64,000 nucleotides of DNA from an uncultured Phascolarctobacterium sp. (GCA_900545025.1 UQXH01000002.1:70088-134087), one strand, 5' to 3'. Positions 44,482-53,809 are shown, counted from the first letter of the stretch. Program-made: numbers and translations. Notes: generated from the sequence alone by a model not told the origin.

Positions 44482-45697
44482 ATAATTTTTCTGCCAACTT
44501 CAAGCGGTCAATCTTCCCACTTTCATTTTTCGGCAAATTTTCCAAATAAATAAATTGTTTAGGGATTTCATACTCTGACAGACTGCTTTTCAAAGCAGTT
44601 AACAGCTCCTGCTTGCTATAGGTGATTTCCGAAGCAATAAAAGCCAGCAGACTATCAGCATCATTACGATGCACAGTCATCACCGCCGCTTCATTGATAC
44701 CGCTTATCTCCATTAAGGCCTGTTCCACTTTGCAGGCAGAAATCTTAAGTCCATTCACATTACAGACATCATCAACCCGCCCTAAAAAATGCAGACTGCC
44801 GTCCGCTGCAAGATAACCTCTATCCTTTAACGAAAACGGCAGCGAAATCCCTTCAATCCCATAAGGTGTATCGACAAAAATTTCCTCATCTTGTACGGAG
44901 ACACTTACTCCCGGGAAAGGACGACCGATATTAGTACGGTCTTCCGTCATTTCGCTGTCTTTAATATAAGTTATATAATTCAGTTCACTGGCGCCATAAT
45001 ACAAGGTAATTTCCGTATTAGGAAAAGCCTTTTTCAATTTATCAGCTTCCTGTCTGCCCAAGCTTTGAGAACCGCTGACAATATGATATATACCTTTCTC
45101 AGGTATTTTTATCTGTTTGGACAAAAGCAATAATTTTGATGGTATCAAATAAATCGTATTAACAGCATAACGCTTTAACAGCTCCACCCAATGTTTGGGA
45201 CGGAATTTCTCTGTGACAACAATAGTGCCGCCTGCATACAAAACTCCCATATAGATATTGAGATTGCCTGTAAAAGCAAGACTTCCCTGACAAAATATGA
45301 TTGTCGATGCATCAATACCAAATATCTTATTTTGCTGCGGGAAAAAAGCCGCCCAGCTATGATAGCTGCGCCACAATAATTTACTGCGTCCCGTAGAGCC
45401 GGAGGTCATAACCCCCATGCAGGCCTGACGTGGTATTTCCTGCACAGCAAATTGCTGCTGCCTGCTTGCTTCAGTAGCAATTACAGGCACCGAAACAGTG
45501 CCGCTGTAGGCTAAAAACTGTACCAGCTGCTGCACAATAGTATCAGCATGGATAAAGATTGCCTGCGCCTGCAGCTCATGACTGCTGCGTATCTCCGCCG
45601 CCATTTCCGTCAATCTGCCATAGGTATATATCTCATTATCTGTTATCACAGCAGCCTTATCCTGCGACTGCTGCGATACTAAAGTCAGATAGTCCAT
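44480..45697 (-). CDS. Short acyl-CoA/acyl-AMP ligase (ANL superfamily), YhfT-like
   Basis: A 405-residue adenylating enzyme, shorter than typical acyl-CoA synthetases. The AMP-binding P-loop is MTSGSTGRSKLL (about 95-106), then SGSQSLG, LYYGASELNYITY, DRGYLAADGSLHFLGRVDDVCNVNG (motif with the conserved Asp) and the C-terminal PKNESGKIDRLKL with the catalytic Lys. The N-terminal region is truncated relative to FadD. It activates a carboxylic acid; its place in an operon with bioY and a thiolase mirrors B. subtilis yhfT and suggests a biotin-precursor acid. Confidence 0.82.
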   Translation of the reverse strand: MDYLTLVSQQSQDKAAVITDNEIYTYGRLTEMAAEIRSSHELQAQAIFIHADTIVQQLVQFLAYSGTVSVPVIATEASRQQQFAVQEIPRQACMGVMTSGSTGRSKLLWRSYHSWAAFFPQQNKIFGIDASTIIFCQGSLAFTGNLNIYMGVLYAGGTIVVTEKFRPKHWVELLKRYAVNTIYLIPSKLLLLSKQIKIPEKGIYHIVSGSQSLGRQEADKLKKAFPNTEITLYYGASELNYITYIKDSEMTEDRTNIGRPFPGVSVSVQDEEIFVDTPYGIEGISLPFSLKDRGYLAADGSLHFLGRVDDVCNVNGLKISACKVEQALMEISGINEAAVMTVHRNDADSLLAFIASEITYSKQELLTALKSSLSEYEIPKQFIYLENLPKNESGKIDRLKLAEKL

Positions 45698-45699
45698 TA

Positions 45700-46833
45700 T
45701 TACACCCTCTCAATAAGCAGTGAAGTACCAACACCTCCGGCCGCAGCAACACTGCAGCAGCCAAATTTGCCGTCACTTTGCTGCAGCGACTTAATCAGAT
45801 GCAGCAAAATAATAGCGCCGGAAGCACCGTAAGGATGCCCGTAAGCAAGTGCTCCGCCAAAAACATTATATTTTTCTATGCTCTGCGGAAAAGCTCTGGC
45901 AAACATAACATCTATGACTGCAAAAGCTTCATTCAGCTCAAAATCGTCAATATCCTGTTCCTGCATGCCATGCTTTGCTAAAAGCTTCTGCAGTGCCAAT
46001 ACCGCTGTCTTAGGACTTACTAAGGGATCACCGCCGCAGGCAGCAGAACCAATAACTTTTGCTGCAGCCTGAGCTTGGTGCTGCTTTAGATATTTTTCAG
46101 AACAAAGCACAACAAAGGCTGCCCCATCGTTTATCAGACAGGAATTTGCCGCAGTAATAAACTTTCCACCCGGCAGTACTTTAGGCATCCTGTCCAGCAA
46201 ACGCTGGCTCATTTTAGGGCGTATACCTTCATCCTCCTCAGCTCCGCAGACAGGAGCTATTATATCCTGCAAGATTCCTTCATTGCGAGCTTTAGTTGCT
46301 AAAGCATGGCTTCTAAGTACCCAGGAATCCATATCTTCTTTACTGATTTTTTCTTTCTCGGCAGCAAGCTCAGCTCCTTCGAGCATTACCGTTTCACGAT
46401 GAATACCCGGCATAAATTTTGCTACACTGTACCAAACATCATCAGTATAACCGGGATGATTGGCATTATAACCGCGCCGCGGCTGAGTAGAACTGCTCTC
46501 AAAGCCGCCGGCAATTATTACGTCTGCCTCACCTGCTTCAATCTTCGCCGCAGCAACAGCAATGCTTTCCAAGCCGCTGCCGCACTGCACATCAACAGTA
46601 AAAGCAGGCACAGAAATATCTACGCCCGCTTCCAATGCCATCAATCTGGCAATATTGCCGCCTGCGCCTACGCCATTACCGGCAATAATATAGTCCGGCA
46701 GTACAATTTTATATTTTTCCATTACCTGACGTAAAACTGCTGCACCGAGAATCTCGGCAGGCACATGACGATACATACCATTACATACGCCTACATAACT
46801 GCGCAAGCCGCCTAAAATATATACATTCTGCAT
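45700..46833 (-). CDS. Thiolase family protein (acetyl-CoA acyltransferase-like), YhfS-like
   Basis: A 377-residue thiolase. The nucleophile is Cys in DVQCGSGLESIAVAA (about residue 88), NEAFAVIDVMFARAF carries the catalytic Asn-Glu-Ala-Phe motif, and GGALAYGHPYGASGA supplies the His. The usual final Cys-x-Gly motif (CxGGGxG) reads CSVAAAGGVG, a variant that retains the Gly-rich loop. It could cleave or form 3-ketoacyl-CoA. Two bases separate it from the ligase gene downstream. Confidence 0.88.
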   Translation of the reverse strand: MQNVYILGGLRSYVGVCNGMYRHVPAEILGAAVLRQVMEKYKIVLPDYIIAGNGVGAGGNIARLMALEAGVDISVPAFTVDVQCGSGLESIAVAAAKIEAGEADVIIAGGFESSSTQPRRGYNANHPGYTDDVWYSVAKFMPGIHRETVMLEGAELAAEKEKISKEDMDSWVLRSHALATKARNEGILQDIIAPVCGAEEDEGIRPKMSQRLLDRMPKVLPGGKFITAANSCLINDGAAFVVLCSEKYLKQHQAQAAAKVIGSAACGGDPLVSPKTAVLALQKLLAKHGMQEQDIDDFELNEAFAVIDVMFARAFPQSIEKYNVFGGALAYGHPYGASGAIILLHLIKSLQQSDGKFGCCSVAAAGGVGTSLLIERV

Positions 46834-46839
46834 TTTATA

Positions 46840-47379
46840 TCACCTGGAAAACACTTTGTGAATCGGACCAGCCAAAAAGGCTGCCGCCACACATTTGACC
46901 ACATCCAGCGGCACAAAGGGGAGGACACCTGTCACAACTGCAGCCTGCCAATCCATACCGGTAACAAATTTAAGCTGTAAAGCTCCCAAAAGATAAATTA
47001 CAGGTATGCCAATGCCTACGCCAACAGCACAATAACGTTTAAAGCTGTATTCTTTGCCGCGCAGCATAGAAATCAGCACAGCAGCAACTAAGAAGCCAAA
47101 AATATAACCGCCTGTAGGACCAAATAACTTCGCCGGTCCTGCCGTACCGCCAGTAAAAACAGGAATACCAGCCAATCCAATCAGAATATAAACAAACATC
47201 GTCATAAAAGTCTGCTTGGGAGTTAGAAGGAAAGCTACCAGATTAACAAACATCGTCTGCAGCGCAATAGGCGACATGGAAAAAGGCAGCGGTATAATAA
47301 TATATGCCGATACGCAGTTCATCGCCACCAGCAGCGCTATCTTAGTCATTTCGGCAGTCTTGCTTACAGAAGAATTCAT
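46840..47379 (-). CDS. bioY: Biotin transporter BioY
   Basis: A 179-residue membrane protein, the substrate-binding S component of the biotin ECF transporter, with about six helices. PKQTFMTMFVYILIGLAGIPVFTGG and GPTGGYIFGFLVAA match the BioY signature. It either works alone or with a shared EcfAAT module located elsewhere. ATG 47379 has AGAGGG nine bases upstream; an ATG at 47385 is too close to it. It lies inside an operon with a MaoC-like protein, thiolase and ligase. Confidence 0.96.
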   Translation of the reverse strand: MNSSVSKTAEMTKIALLVAMNCVSAYIIIPLPFSMSPIALQTMFVNLVAFLLTPKQTFMTMFVYILIGLAGIPVFTGGTAGPAKLFGPTGGYIFGFLVAAVLISMLRGKEYSFKRYCAVGVGIGIPVIYLLGALQLKFVTGMDWQAAVVTGVLPFVPLDVVKCVAAAFLAGPIHKVFSR

Positions 47380-47393
47380 AACCATACACCCTC

Positions 47394-47933
47394 TTAATCT
47401 ATTTTATTGACAGTAAAAACTTTCGAGCTGTTAACATAGCCGACAAGCATTTCCTGCTGTTCATACACCTGCAGCAGTTCACCTGCATATACAGGTCGTA
47501 GAAAACGTGCTTGCCAGTGCAGGAATCCGGCAGCAGTTACTTGCTGCAGCCAGTTTAACAATAATATTCCCGGTACTATCGGTCTTGACTGACTGTGCAG
47601 TGTATTTTCATCACCCACCAAATGGGTATAAGCATTTATTTCCTCAGCAGTAAAAATATGCTCGCCAATAAGTTCACCAGATATTATTTCTGAATTTATA
47701 TTATCCTGCCCAACCTTACGCGGCAAAATCAGTACTATCTTAAGCTGCTTCTGCAATCTTCCATCATCATCAAAGCCCTGCACCAGCATAACGCACCTGC
47801 GTTTGCTTTTCAGCACCAGCTCATTAGTATATTGCCTGGCTTCTCCGTTAATACTTACTTCAACACCGGCAATTACCCAGCCTTTGAAAAAATCCTGGTC
47901 ACAATATGATGACGCACGTGCTAATTCCAGCAT
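47394..47933 (-). CDS. MaoC-like hotdog-fold protein, first gene of the bioY operon
   Basis: A 179-residue protein whose residues about 95-135 contain EEINAYTHLVGDENTLHSQS and RPIVPGILLLNWL, the MaoC-type (R)-enoyl hydratase motif GDxNxxH with the Asp/His dyad and the following Gly-containing helix. The first 80 residues form a second beta-rich, hotdog-like half without motifs. The likely role is hydration or dehydration of an acyl-thioester, fitting a beta-oxidation-like set with the thiolase and ligase in the same operon. The specific substrate is unknown. Confidence 0.7.
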   Translation of the reverse strand: MLELARASSYCDQDFFKGWVIAGVEVSINGEARQYTNELVLKSKRRCVMLVQGFDDDGRLQKQLKIVLILPRKVGQDNINSEIISGELIGEHIFTAEEINAYTHLVGDENTLHSQSRPIVPGILLLNWLQQVTAAGFLHWQARFLRPVYAGELLQVYEQQEMLVGYVNSSKVFTVNKID

Positions 47934-47960
47934 AATGCCAACATCCTTTCATATGTTGTT

Positions 47961-48016
47961 ATTATAAAACAAAGCAGTATTTATAGTCAACCAATTTTAT
48001 AATACAGTTAACTTTA
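47961..48016 (-). promoter_or_regulatory. Promoter with BirA-box-like palindrome
   Basis: TTGACT (47990-47985) and TATAAT (47966-47961) on the minus strand with an 18-base spacer. An imperfect palindrome (TATAGTCAACC at 47982-47992 and AGTTAACTTTA at 48006-48016, 8 of 11 positions complementary) covers the -35. GTCAACC-N14-GTTAACT resembles the Firmicute BirA operator (GTTAACC-N14/16-GGTTAAC). It overlaps the dinB stop. Confidence 0.68.
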
Positions 48017-49153
48017 AATACTGCCTCTTTTGATGATATTTTCGCCAAAGCGTTTTTTCAGCGCATCCACGGCTACATTACGCTGTAATTGTTTTTTGTC
48101 TTCTTCAAAACCAAGTGTTCCGCAATCTCCCTCAGAAAGATTTGATACCGTAACCCCCAAAAGTCTTACACCCTTTTTAAGGTCAACCGCCTGTAATAGT
48201 TTAACCGCCAAAGCATATATTTCTTCATCACAACAAATATCTGTTTCGCTGGTAATACTGCGGGTAGCAATCCTAAAATCAGTAAATTTAACCTTTAACG
48301 TAAGAGTATGCCCGCTATAGCCCTTGCTGCGCAGCCTAAAACCAGTCTGTCCGCTCAGCTTCAAAATTTCTCGGCGGCATTGCTCTTCCGTAAATAAATC
48401 CTGCGCAAAAGTCGTTTCCCTGCCAATTGATTTTGGTATGGATTCAGTTACTACCGGACGCTCATCAATCCCTTGCGCCAGACGATGGACGCTGTCTGCA
48501 TTCTTACCAAAAACCTTCTGCAAAATATTGTTGTCTGCCGCGGCCAGCTGACCAATTGTTACAATGCCATATTGCAGCAAAGATTTCTCTGCCATCCTGC
48601 CGATACCGAAAATCTTAGTTACGGGGAAATCCGCAATAAACTTTGCCGCTTCTGCATGCCTGATTATGGTAAACCCGTCCGGCTTCTGCAAATCAGAGGC
48701 CATTTTTGCCAGAAATTTATTAGGCGCAAGTCCCACCGAAGCAGTCAGTCCTGTTTCCGCAGTAATCCGTTTTTTTATAAGCCAGCCAATTTCTTCCGTA
48801 TTATGGTAAAGCTTTTCCATACCGCTGACATCAAGAAATGCTTCATCAATGGAAAGCTGCTCCACCAAAGGAGTAAAATCATGGAAAATACCCATAATTT
48901 TTTTGGAAACTTCCTGATACCTGCGCATCCTTACGGGCACATATTCCCCATGCGGACATAGCTTCCTGGCTTCTGCCATCGACATGGCGGAATGTACTCC
49001 ATAACGACGTGCTTCATAAGAGCAGGTAGAAACAACACCGCGGCAGGACTGCCCTCCTACAATGACAGGCTTGCCACGCAAGTCAGGATTATCCAGCTGC
49101 TCAACGGACGCAAAAAAAGCATCCATATCTACATGCATAATCCATCTGAGCAT
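48014..49153 (-). CDS. dinB: DNA polymerase IV DinB
   Basis: A 379-residue Y-family polymerase. Motifs are MHVDMDAFFASVEQ, QLSIDEAFLDVSG (metal-binding acidic pair), the thumb with IFGIGRMAEKSL, and the little finger ending FEEDKKQLQRNVAVDALKKRFGENI. It copies damaged templates. The start codon ATG follows the permease stop directly (TAAATG), so the two are coupled. Confidence 0.97.
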   Translation of the reverse strand: MLRWIMHVDMDAFFASVEQLDNPDLRGKPVIVGGQSCRGVVSTCSYEARRYGVHSAMSMAEARKLCPHGEYVPVRMRRYQEVSKKIMGIFHDFTPLVEQLSIDEAFLDVSGMEKLYHNTEEIGWLIKKRITAETGLTASVGLAPNKFLAKMASDLQKPDGFTIIRHAEAAKFIADFPVTKIFGIGRMAEKSLLQYGIVTIGQLAAADNNILQKVFGKNADSVHRLAQGIDERPVVTESIPKSIGRETTFAQDLFTEEQCRREILKLSGQTGFRLRSKGYSGHTLTLKVKFTDFRIATRSITSETDICCDEEIYALAVKLLQAVDLKKGVRLLGVTVSNLSEGDCGTLGFEEDKKQLQRNVAVDALKKRFGENIIKRGSI

Positions 49154-50308
49154 TTACACACCAGCTTTCCAGACTAAAAGAAAATATACTGCAGTACCTA
49201 TCAGCAGCAAGCCAAGAAAATTATAAAAAAGAAACATCTTTAAATAGTTCCCTGCCTGATAGGGATGTTCGGCAGCAAAGAGCTTATAAGAAATAACGCT
49301 GGCCATAGAAGCAATAAGCGTCCCTAAACCGCCAATGTTAACGCCTAAAAGCAGTGCTTCCGCTTCCTTAGTCAACGCAGCCAAAAGCATCGCCGCAGGC
49401 ACATTACTAATCAGCTGACTGCTGACAAGTGCGGCAAGATACGTCCCCGCCGCACTGTTTAACACGTTATCCTGTAAAAACCGCACAATATCAGTATGGC
49501 TGATATTGCCAATAAATATAAAAAAGCCGATAAAAGTCACTAAAAGCGAATAGTCTACCTGCAATAATAATTTTCTGTTCAGGAACAGCACAGCAACAAC
49601 AGTTACAGCCAGAGCTGTGTATTTATCAACAAAATGCAGCACAGCTGCAATATTGCAAAAGAGTAACGCCAAATATATTGCCGTTATCCTCTTCTCTGGA
49701 CACTCCATCCGCTGCAGCTGTAAAGACAGCTTCCTATCCTGCCCGTTATAAATAAGCAACATGATATAAACTACAGAAAGCAAAGTCGGCAGCAGCATAA
49801 TGCTAAAAAAACTCTCTGCAGTAAAATCATAATGAGCGTACAAGAACAAGTTCTGCGGATTTCCTGCCGGTGTAAACATACTGCCAAGATTAGCAGCTAA
49901 AGTCTGAAGGATAATAACCAGCGGCATATCCATTTTGGCCGCTTTACCAATTACAAGCGCCAACGGCACAAATGTAAGTAACGCTACATCGTTAGTTACA
50001 AACATCGAGGACACAAAGGTAATGCCTACCAGCACCAGCGTTACCTGCCGCCTGCTACCGCATAATTGCAGCAGCTCCACAGCGCTCCAATCCAGGAAAC
50101 GTACACTTTTCAGGCCTGCTACTACCAGCATCAAGGCCCATAACACACATAAAACTTCCCAGTCTATATATGCTATACGCGGTCTGTAAAACAGAGAAGA
50201 AACTACTGCCATAATAACAGCAGCACTTAAAACAGTTTCCTGCTTCACAAATGCTCTTGCTTTCTCAAACCAATATCTTATCGTCATCTGCTTCATCATC
50301 ACTCTCAT
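49154..50308 (-). CDS. ArsB/NhaD/SLC13-like anion permease
   Basis: A 384-residue membrane protein with about 10-11 helices, containing the family segments FVTNDVALLTFVPLAL, LQTLAANLGSMFTPAGNPQNLFLYAHYDF and a C-terminal SQLISNVPAAMLLAAL. These are the CitMHS/ArsB/NhaD ion-transporter repeats; the substrate is unknown. It is coupled to dinB downstream and follows comF by 11 bases, an odd operon neighbour. Confidence 0.82.
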   Translation of the reverse strand: MRVMMKQMTIRYWFEKARAFVKQETVLSAAVIMAVVSSLFYRPRIAYIDWEVLCVLWALMLVVAGLKSVRFLDWSAVELLQLCGSRRQVTLVLVGITFVSSMFVTNDVALLTFVPLALVIGKAAKMDMPLVIILQTLAANLGSMFTPAGNPQNLFLYAHYDFTAESFFSIMLLPTLLSVVYIMLLIYNGQDRKLSLQLQRMECPEKRITAIYLALLFCNIAAVLHFVDKYTALAVTVVAVLFLNRKLLLQVDYSLLVTFIGFFIFIGNISHTDIVRFLQDNVLNSAAGTYLAALVSSQLISNVPAAMLLAALTKEAEALLLGVNIGGLGTLIASMASVISYKLFAAEHPYQAGNYLKMFLFYNFLGLLLIGTAVYFLLVWKAGV

Positions 50309-50319
50309 CTATTAACTCA

Positions 50320-50997
50320 TCACCAGTTATCTTTGCTGGCTGTAAAGGCTAAGGCACTCACACTTGCTGCACCTGCCGCATATAATGCGGCAGTAGCTTC
50401 CCTCATGGTACTGCCCGTGGTGTATATATCATCACATAAAAGTATCTTCTTACCAGCTACAGAGCAGCATACCTTAAAGCATCCCTGTAATTCCTCACGC
50501 CTCAGCGCAGGCTCCAGTTCGTATAAAGGCAAGGTATTGCGTACCCTTATAAGTATCTGTTGATATTTAATTCCAGAAAAAGAAAATATTCTTTCCGGCA
50601 CATCAAAGCCCCTGCGCTGGCGACGCTCCGGCGAAGTAGGAATGCCCGCTATAAGATCATAATCAGCAAAAAAATATTCCACCCCAGCAGGCAAAGCCTG
50701 TCGCACTTCTTCCTGTAAAAACGGCAGCAAACTGCGTTCTCCGTCAAACTTAACCTTATGCAACGCTTCTTTCAGCTGCTGCTCATACTTATACAGCATA
50801 AATACTTCCTGCAGCGGCTCAGCAGCTCTAATTACTTTCTGCAGCAAAAAGCTTTTACGGCAACTTACACAAAAGCAGCCGGTATCTATCACCTTACCAC
50901 ATACCGCACATTGCCGCGGATAAAATATTTCCCGCAGTAAATTTAAGTTATAGAACATCTTATCCCTGTAAATTCTAAAATCAGCCAAAAACATCAC
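50320..50997 (-). CDS. comF: ComF family phosphoribosyltransferase-like protein
   Basis: A 225-residue protein with an N-terminal zinc-finger (CAVCGKVIDTGCFCVSC, about 30-46) and a C-terminal PRTase domain with the PRPP loop ILLCDDIYTTGSTMREA and PTSPERRQRRGFDVPERI. In B. subtilis ComFC supports DNA uptake or recombination during transformation. It overlaps the recD2 end by 17 bases. Confidence 0.92.
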   Translation of the reverse strand: MMFLADFRIYRDKMFYNLNLLREIFYPRQCAVCGKVIDTGCFCVSCRKSFLLQKVIRAAEPLQEVFMLYKYEQQLKEALHKVKFDGERSLLPFLQEEVRQALPAGVEYFFADYDLIAGIPTSPERRQRRGFDVPERIFSFSGIKYQQILIRVRNTLPLYELEPALRREELQGCFKVCCSVAGKKILLCDDIYTTGSTMREATAALYAAGAASVSALAFTASKDNW

Positions 50998-53143
50998 TGT
51001 CTTCCTGCAGTCTTTCTGCTAGCAGAGAATAGCGCCGTCTGGTGCGGTCATTTTCTACCGCCGTCCGCACCGCCGCCTTACTGCCGATAACCTGCACCCT
51101 CTCTCTGGCTCTGGTAACAGCCGTATAAAGCAAATTACGCTGCAGCATAATATAATGACTGGGCACCATCAGCAAAAGTACGCAGGGATATTCGCTGCCC
51201 TGTGATTTATGCACGCTCATAGCATAAGCCAGCTGCAGCTCTTCAACTTCGCTTTGCGAATAACTGACAAAGTCTCCTTCTGCCCGTTCCGGATAAGCAA
51301 CTGTGACGCTTTTACCTTCTATTCTGACAATCCTGCCAATATCGCCATTAAATACATCTTTCTCATAGTTATTGCGTATCTGCATTACCTTATCACCTAC
51401 GCGCAGTACATTGCCGGGAATATTGATTTCCGCTTTGCCATAGGCAGGAGGATTCAGATACTGCTGCAGCAGCTTGTTAAGATTCTGTACCCCGCAAGGA
51501 TTTTTATGCATGGGAGTAAGCACCTGTACACTGCGCCAGTCCGTTGCAGCTGTAAGTGCCGAATAAGTTCTTGCAGTATATTCTGCAGCACTGTTTTCGT
51601 CAGTAAATTCTATCAAAGAAAAATCACTGCCCTGTATAAATTCAGGCATCTGCCCATGGTTTATTTTATGGGCATTGATGACAATAGGGCTCACTTCTGC
51701 CTGACGAAAAACATTTTCCAGACGTACCACCGGCAGTTTGCCGGAACGAATCATATCTTTAAGTACAGAGCCTGCTCCGACAGACGGCAGCTGATCTACG
51801 TCACCGACAAAGATTAACCGGCATCCTCCCGGCACTGCCTTTAACAGATGATAAGTCAAATTTATATCCAGCATGGAAGCCTCATCAACAATAATTGCCT
51901 CCGCGTCCAAAGGCTCACTGTCATCTTTGCCAAAACTGAAACCATCACTGTTGGGCTGGTATTCCAGTAATCTATGTACTGTAAGCGCCGGATGTCCTGC
52001 CGATTCAGCCAGTCTGCGCGCAGCCCTGCCCGTAGGTGCAGCCAAAAGGATACGACAGCCTGCTTTTTCCAATACATTGATAATACCCTTGACAACAGTA
52101 GTCTTACCTGTACCAGGTCCGCCGGTAAGCACAAAAACTCCATGTTGCAAAGAAGCGTAGATGGCATCTTTTTGAGCCTCCGCCAATACGATACCAGCCT
52201 CTTTTTCCCAAGTCGCAATCACCCTGTCAGCATCCACCCTGCCAACAGGATGAACATGATCACGCAGCATGAGCAATCTACGGGCCGTGCCAACCTCAGC
52301 CCTGTACAGATACTCTGGATAGATAAGACGCATTCCGCCAACTTCTTCCGTCCGCAATAAATCTCTTTGCAGCAAGTCATTAAATACACGCTGCACAGCT
52401 TCTGTTTCTATCTGTAAAAGCCGTACCGTCTCACTGATTAAAAGCTCTTCCGGTACGCAGGTATGTCCGGCTGCTGCAGCCTGAGTCACCGCATAACTAA
52501 GACCGGCAATGACTCTTTCTTCACAGTCACGTTCAAGGCCCATTGCCATAGCAATCCTGTCAGCAGTCTTAAAACCGATACCGCTGATATCGTTAGCCAA
52601 ACAATAGGGATTATCCTTAATCCTGACCATTGCTGTATTGCCATAAACAGCCTGTAATTTTGCCGCATAGCCGCTGCTTACCCCATGCGCCTCAAGGAAA
52701 AGCATCAGTTCACGCATTTCGGAAAGCTCGGCGTAAGCCAAACCGATATCAGCGGCTTTTTTAGCACTGATACCTTTAATTTCCGCCAATCTTTCCGGAC
52801 TGCTGCCTAATATTTCCAGCGTCTGCTCGCCAAAATATTCTACAATCCTGCCGGCAGTCACCTTGCCAACTCCTTTGATGGCTCCTGATGCCAGGAATCG
52901 CTCTATGCCAATAGCAGAAGTAGGCTGTTGTACACTGCAGGACACAGCATCAAACTGTCTTCCAAACCTGCTGTGCTCAATCCACTGCCCCTCAAGGACG
53001 ATATTTTCACCCAAAAACGGCGCCATACCATGATAAACAGCAGTCACTCTGCCCTCACTGCGATTACTCAGACGCAGTACACAGAACATACCGTCATCAC
53101 TTTGAAAAACTATATCCTCAAGCAAGCCTTCCAGCTTTTCCAT
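50981..53143 (-). CDS. recD2: ATP-dependent RecD2-type DNA helicase
   Basis: A 720-residue SF1B helicase. It has an N-terminal OB-like region, tandem helix-hairpin-helix segments (about 75-215, e.g. IKGISAKKAADIGL), Walker A LTGGPGTGKTTVVKG (about 342-356), Walker B VDEASMLD, motif III FVGDVDQLPSVG and C-terminal AYAMSVHKSQGSEYP. RecD2 stabilises forks and recombination in organisms without RecBC. ATG 53143 is chosen over ATG 53161 because GGTGAAG precedes it. Confidence 0.95.
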   Translation of the reverse strand: MEKLEGLLEDIVFQSDDGMFCVLRLSNRSEGRVTAVYHGMAPFLGENIVLEGQWIEHSRFGRQFDAVSCSVQQPTSAIGIERFLASGAIKGVGKVTAGRIVEYFGEQTLEILGSSPERLAEIKGISAKKAADIGLAYAELSEMRELMLFLEAHGVSSGYAAKLQAVYGNTAMVRIKDNPYCLANDISGIGFKTADRIAMAMGLERDCEERVIAGLSYAVTQAAAAGHTCVPEELLISETVRLLQIETEAVQRVFNDLLQRDLLRTEEVGGMRLIYPEYLYRAEVGTARRLLMLRDHVHPVGRVDADRVIATWEKEAGIVLAEAQKDAIYASLQHGVFVLTGGPGTGKTTVVKGIINVLEKAGCRILLAAPTGRAARRLAESAGHPALTVHRLLEYQPNSDGFSFGKDDSEPLDAEAIIVDEASMLDINLTYHLLKAVPGGCRLIFVGDVDQLPSVGAGSVLKDMIRSGKLPVVRLENVFRQAEVSPIVINAHKINHGQMPEFIQGSDFSLIEFTDENSAAEYTARTYSALTAATDWRSVQVLTPMHKNPCGVQNLNKLLQQYLNPPAYGKAEINIPGNVLRVGDKVMQIRNNYEKDVFNGDIGRIVRIEGKSVTVAYPERAEGDFVSYSQSEVEELQLAYAMSVHKSQGSEYPCVLLLMVPSHYIMLQRNLLYTAVTRARERVQVIGSKAAVRTAVENDRTRRRYSLLAERLQEDSDVFG

Positions 53144-53283
53144 TTCTTCACCGCCATACAAAACAAATGTTCTCTTTTGTATTATAGCACGATTTCAGTC
53201 TAAAAGAAAACCTTCCTATTTTGACAAAGAGAAATCTTTCCGCTATAATGTAAGGTACTTTAAAAAATACGAGGAGTGTCATT

Positions 53284-53754
53284 GTGAAAATCAAAAAATT
53301 AACCGGTAAACTTATTGCCATTGATATGTATAACTGCAGCGCGGCTATCCTCAATGACGCAGATGCCGCAGAAAAAGCTCTGGAGCAGGCATGCCTGAAC
53401 TTTTGTATGCAGCCTTGCCAGATTATCCGCAACCAAGAAGAAGATCAGAATGAATACTCTCTTTTTGCCATTTGTAAGCAAGGTCATGTAACTTTGCACG
53501 TTTATCCAGAAGAAGGCTTTGTAGCAGCAGACGTTTACAGCTGTTACGAAAATTCCGACCCTGCCGGTATGGCACGTCACCTGCGTATTTATCTGGATGC
53601 CGATAAATCTAAGATTACCTTGTTGGACCGCGGCGATTTTGGTACAGAAAGCGATATGAAGCCTCACCGTCGTTCTAATATAAAATTTATCCGTCGTACC
53701 CAGAATTTTGGCGGCAAACTGAAAAAAATGATGATGAAACCACGTTCTATATAA
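53284..53754 (+). CDS. AdoMet decarboxylase-like protein lacking the pyruvoyl-forming serine
   Basis: A 156-residue protein. Residues 8-100 align well with bacterial SpeH/SpeD: GKLIAIDMYNCSAAILNDAD, then HVTLHVYPEEGFVAADVYSC. In SpeH the self-cleavage site is Glu-Ser before the His; here the pair reads Gln66-Gly67, followed by His68. The Cys of VYSC (87) is kept. The protein therefore cannot form a pyruvoyl group the normal way and is probably not a decarboxylase. A basic C-terminal tail (about 127-156) follows. The start is GTG at 53284 with GAGGAG upstream. Role unknown. Confidence 0.82.
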   Translation: MKIKKLTGKLIAIDMYNCSAAILNDADAAEKALEQACLNFCMQPCQIIRNQEEDQNEYSLFAICKQGHVTLHVYPEEGFVAADVYSCYENSDPAGMARHLRIYLDADKSKITLLDRGDFGTESDMKPHRRSNIKFIRRTQNFGGKLKKMMMKPRSI

Positions 53755-53781
53755 AAAAAGCTGCCTCAAGGCAGCTTTTTT
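53754..53781 (+). terminator. Terminator after the AdoMetDC-like gene
   Basis: AAAAAGCTGCC-TCAA-GGCAGCTTTTTT immediately after the stop codon. Confidence 0.93.
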
Positions 53782-53809
53782 CTTATCTGCACAAAACAGG
53801 AGGAAGATT

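Noticed and set aside
53284..53754. Annotating this gene as functional speD/speH
   Set aside because: The Glu-Ser cleavage pair is Gln-Gly, so a working pyruvoyl decarboxylase is not supported.
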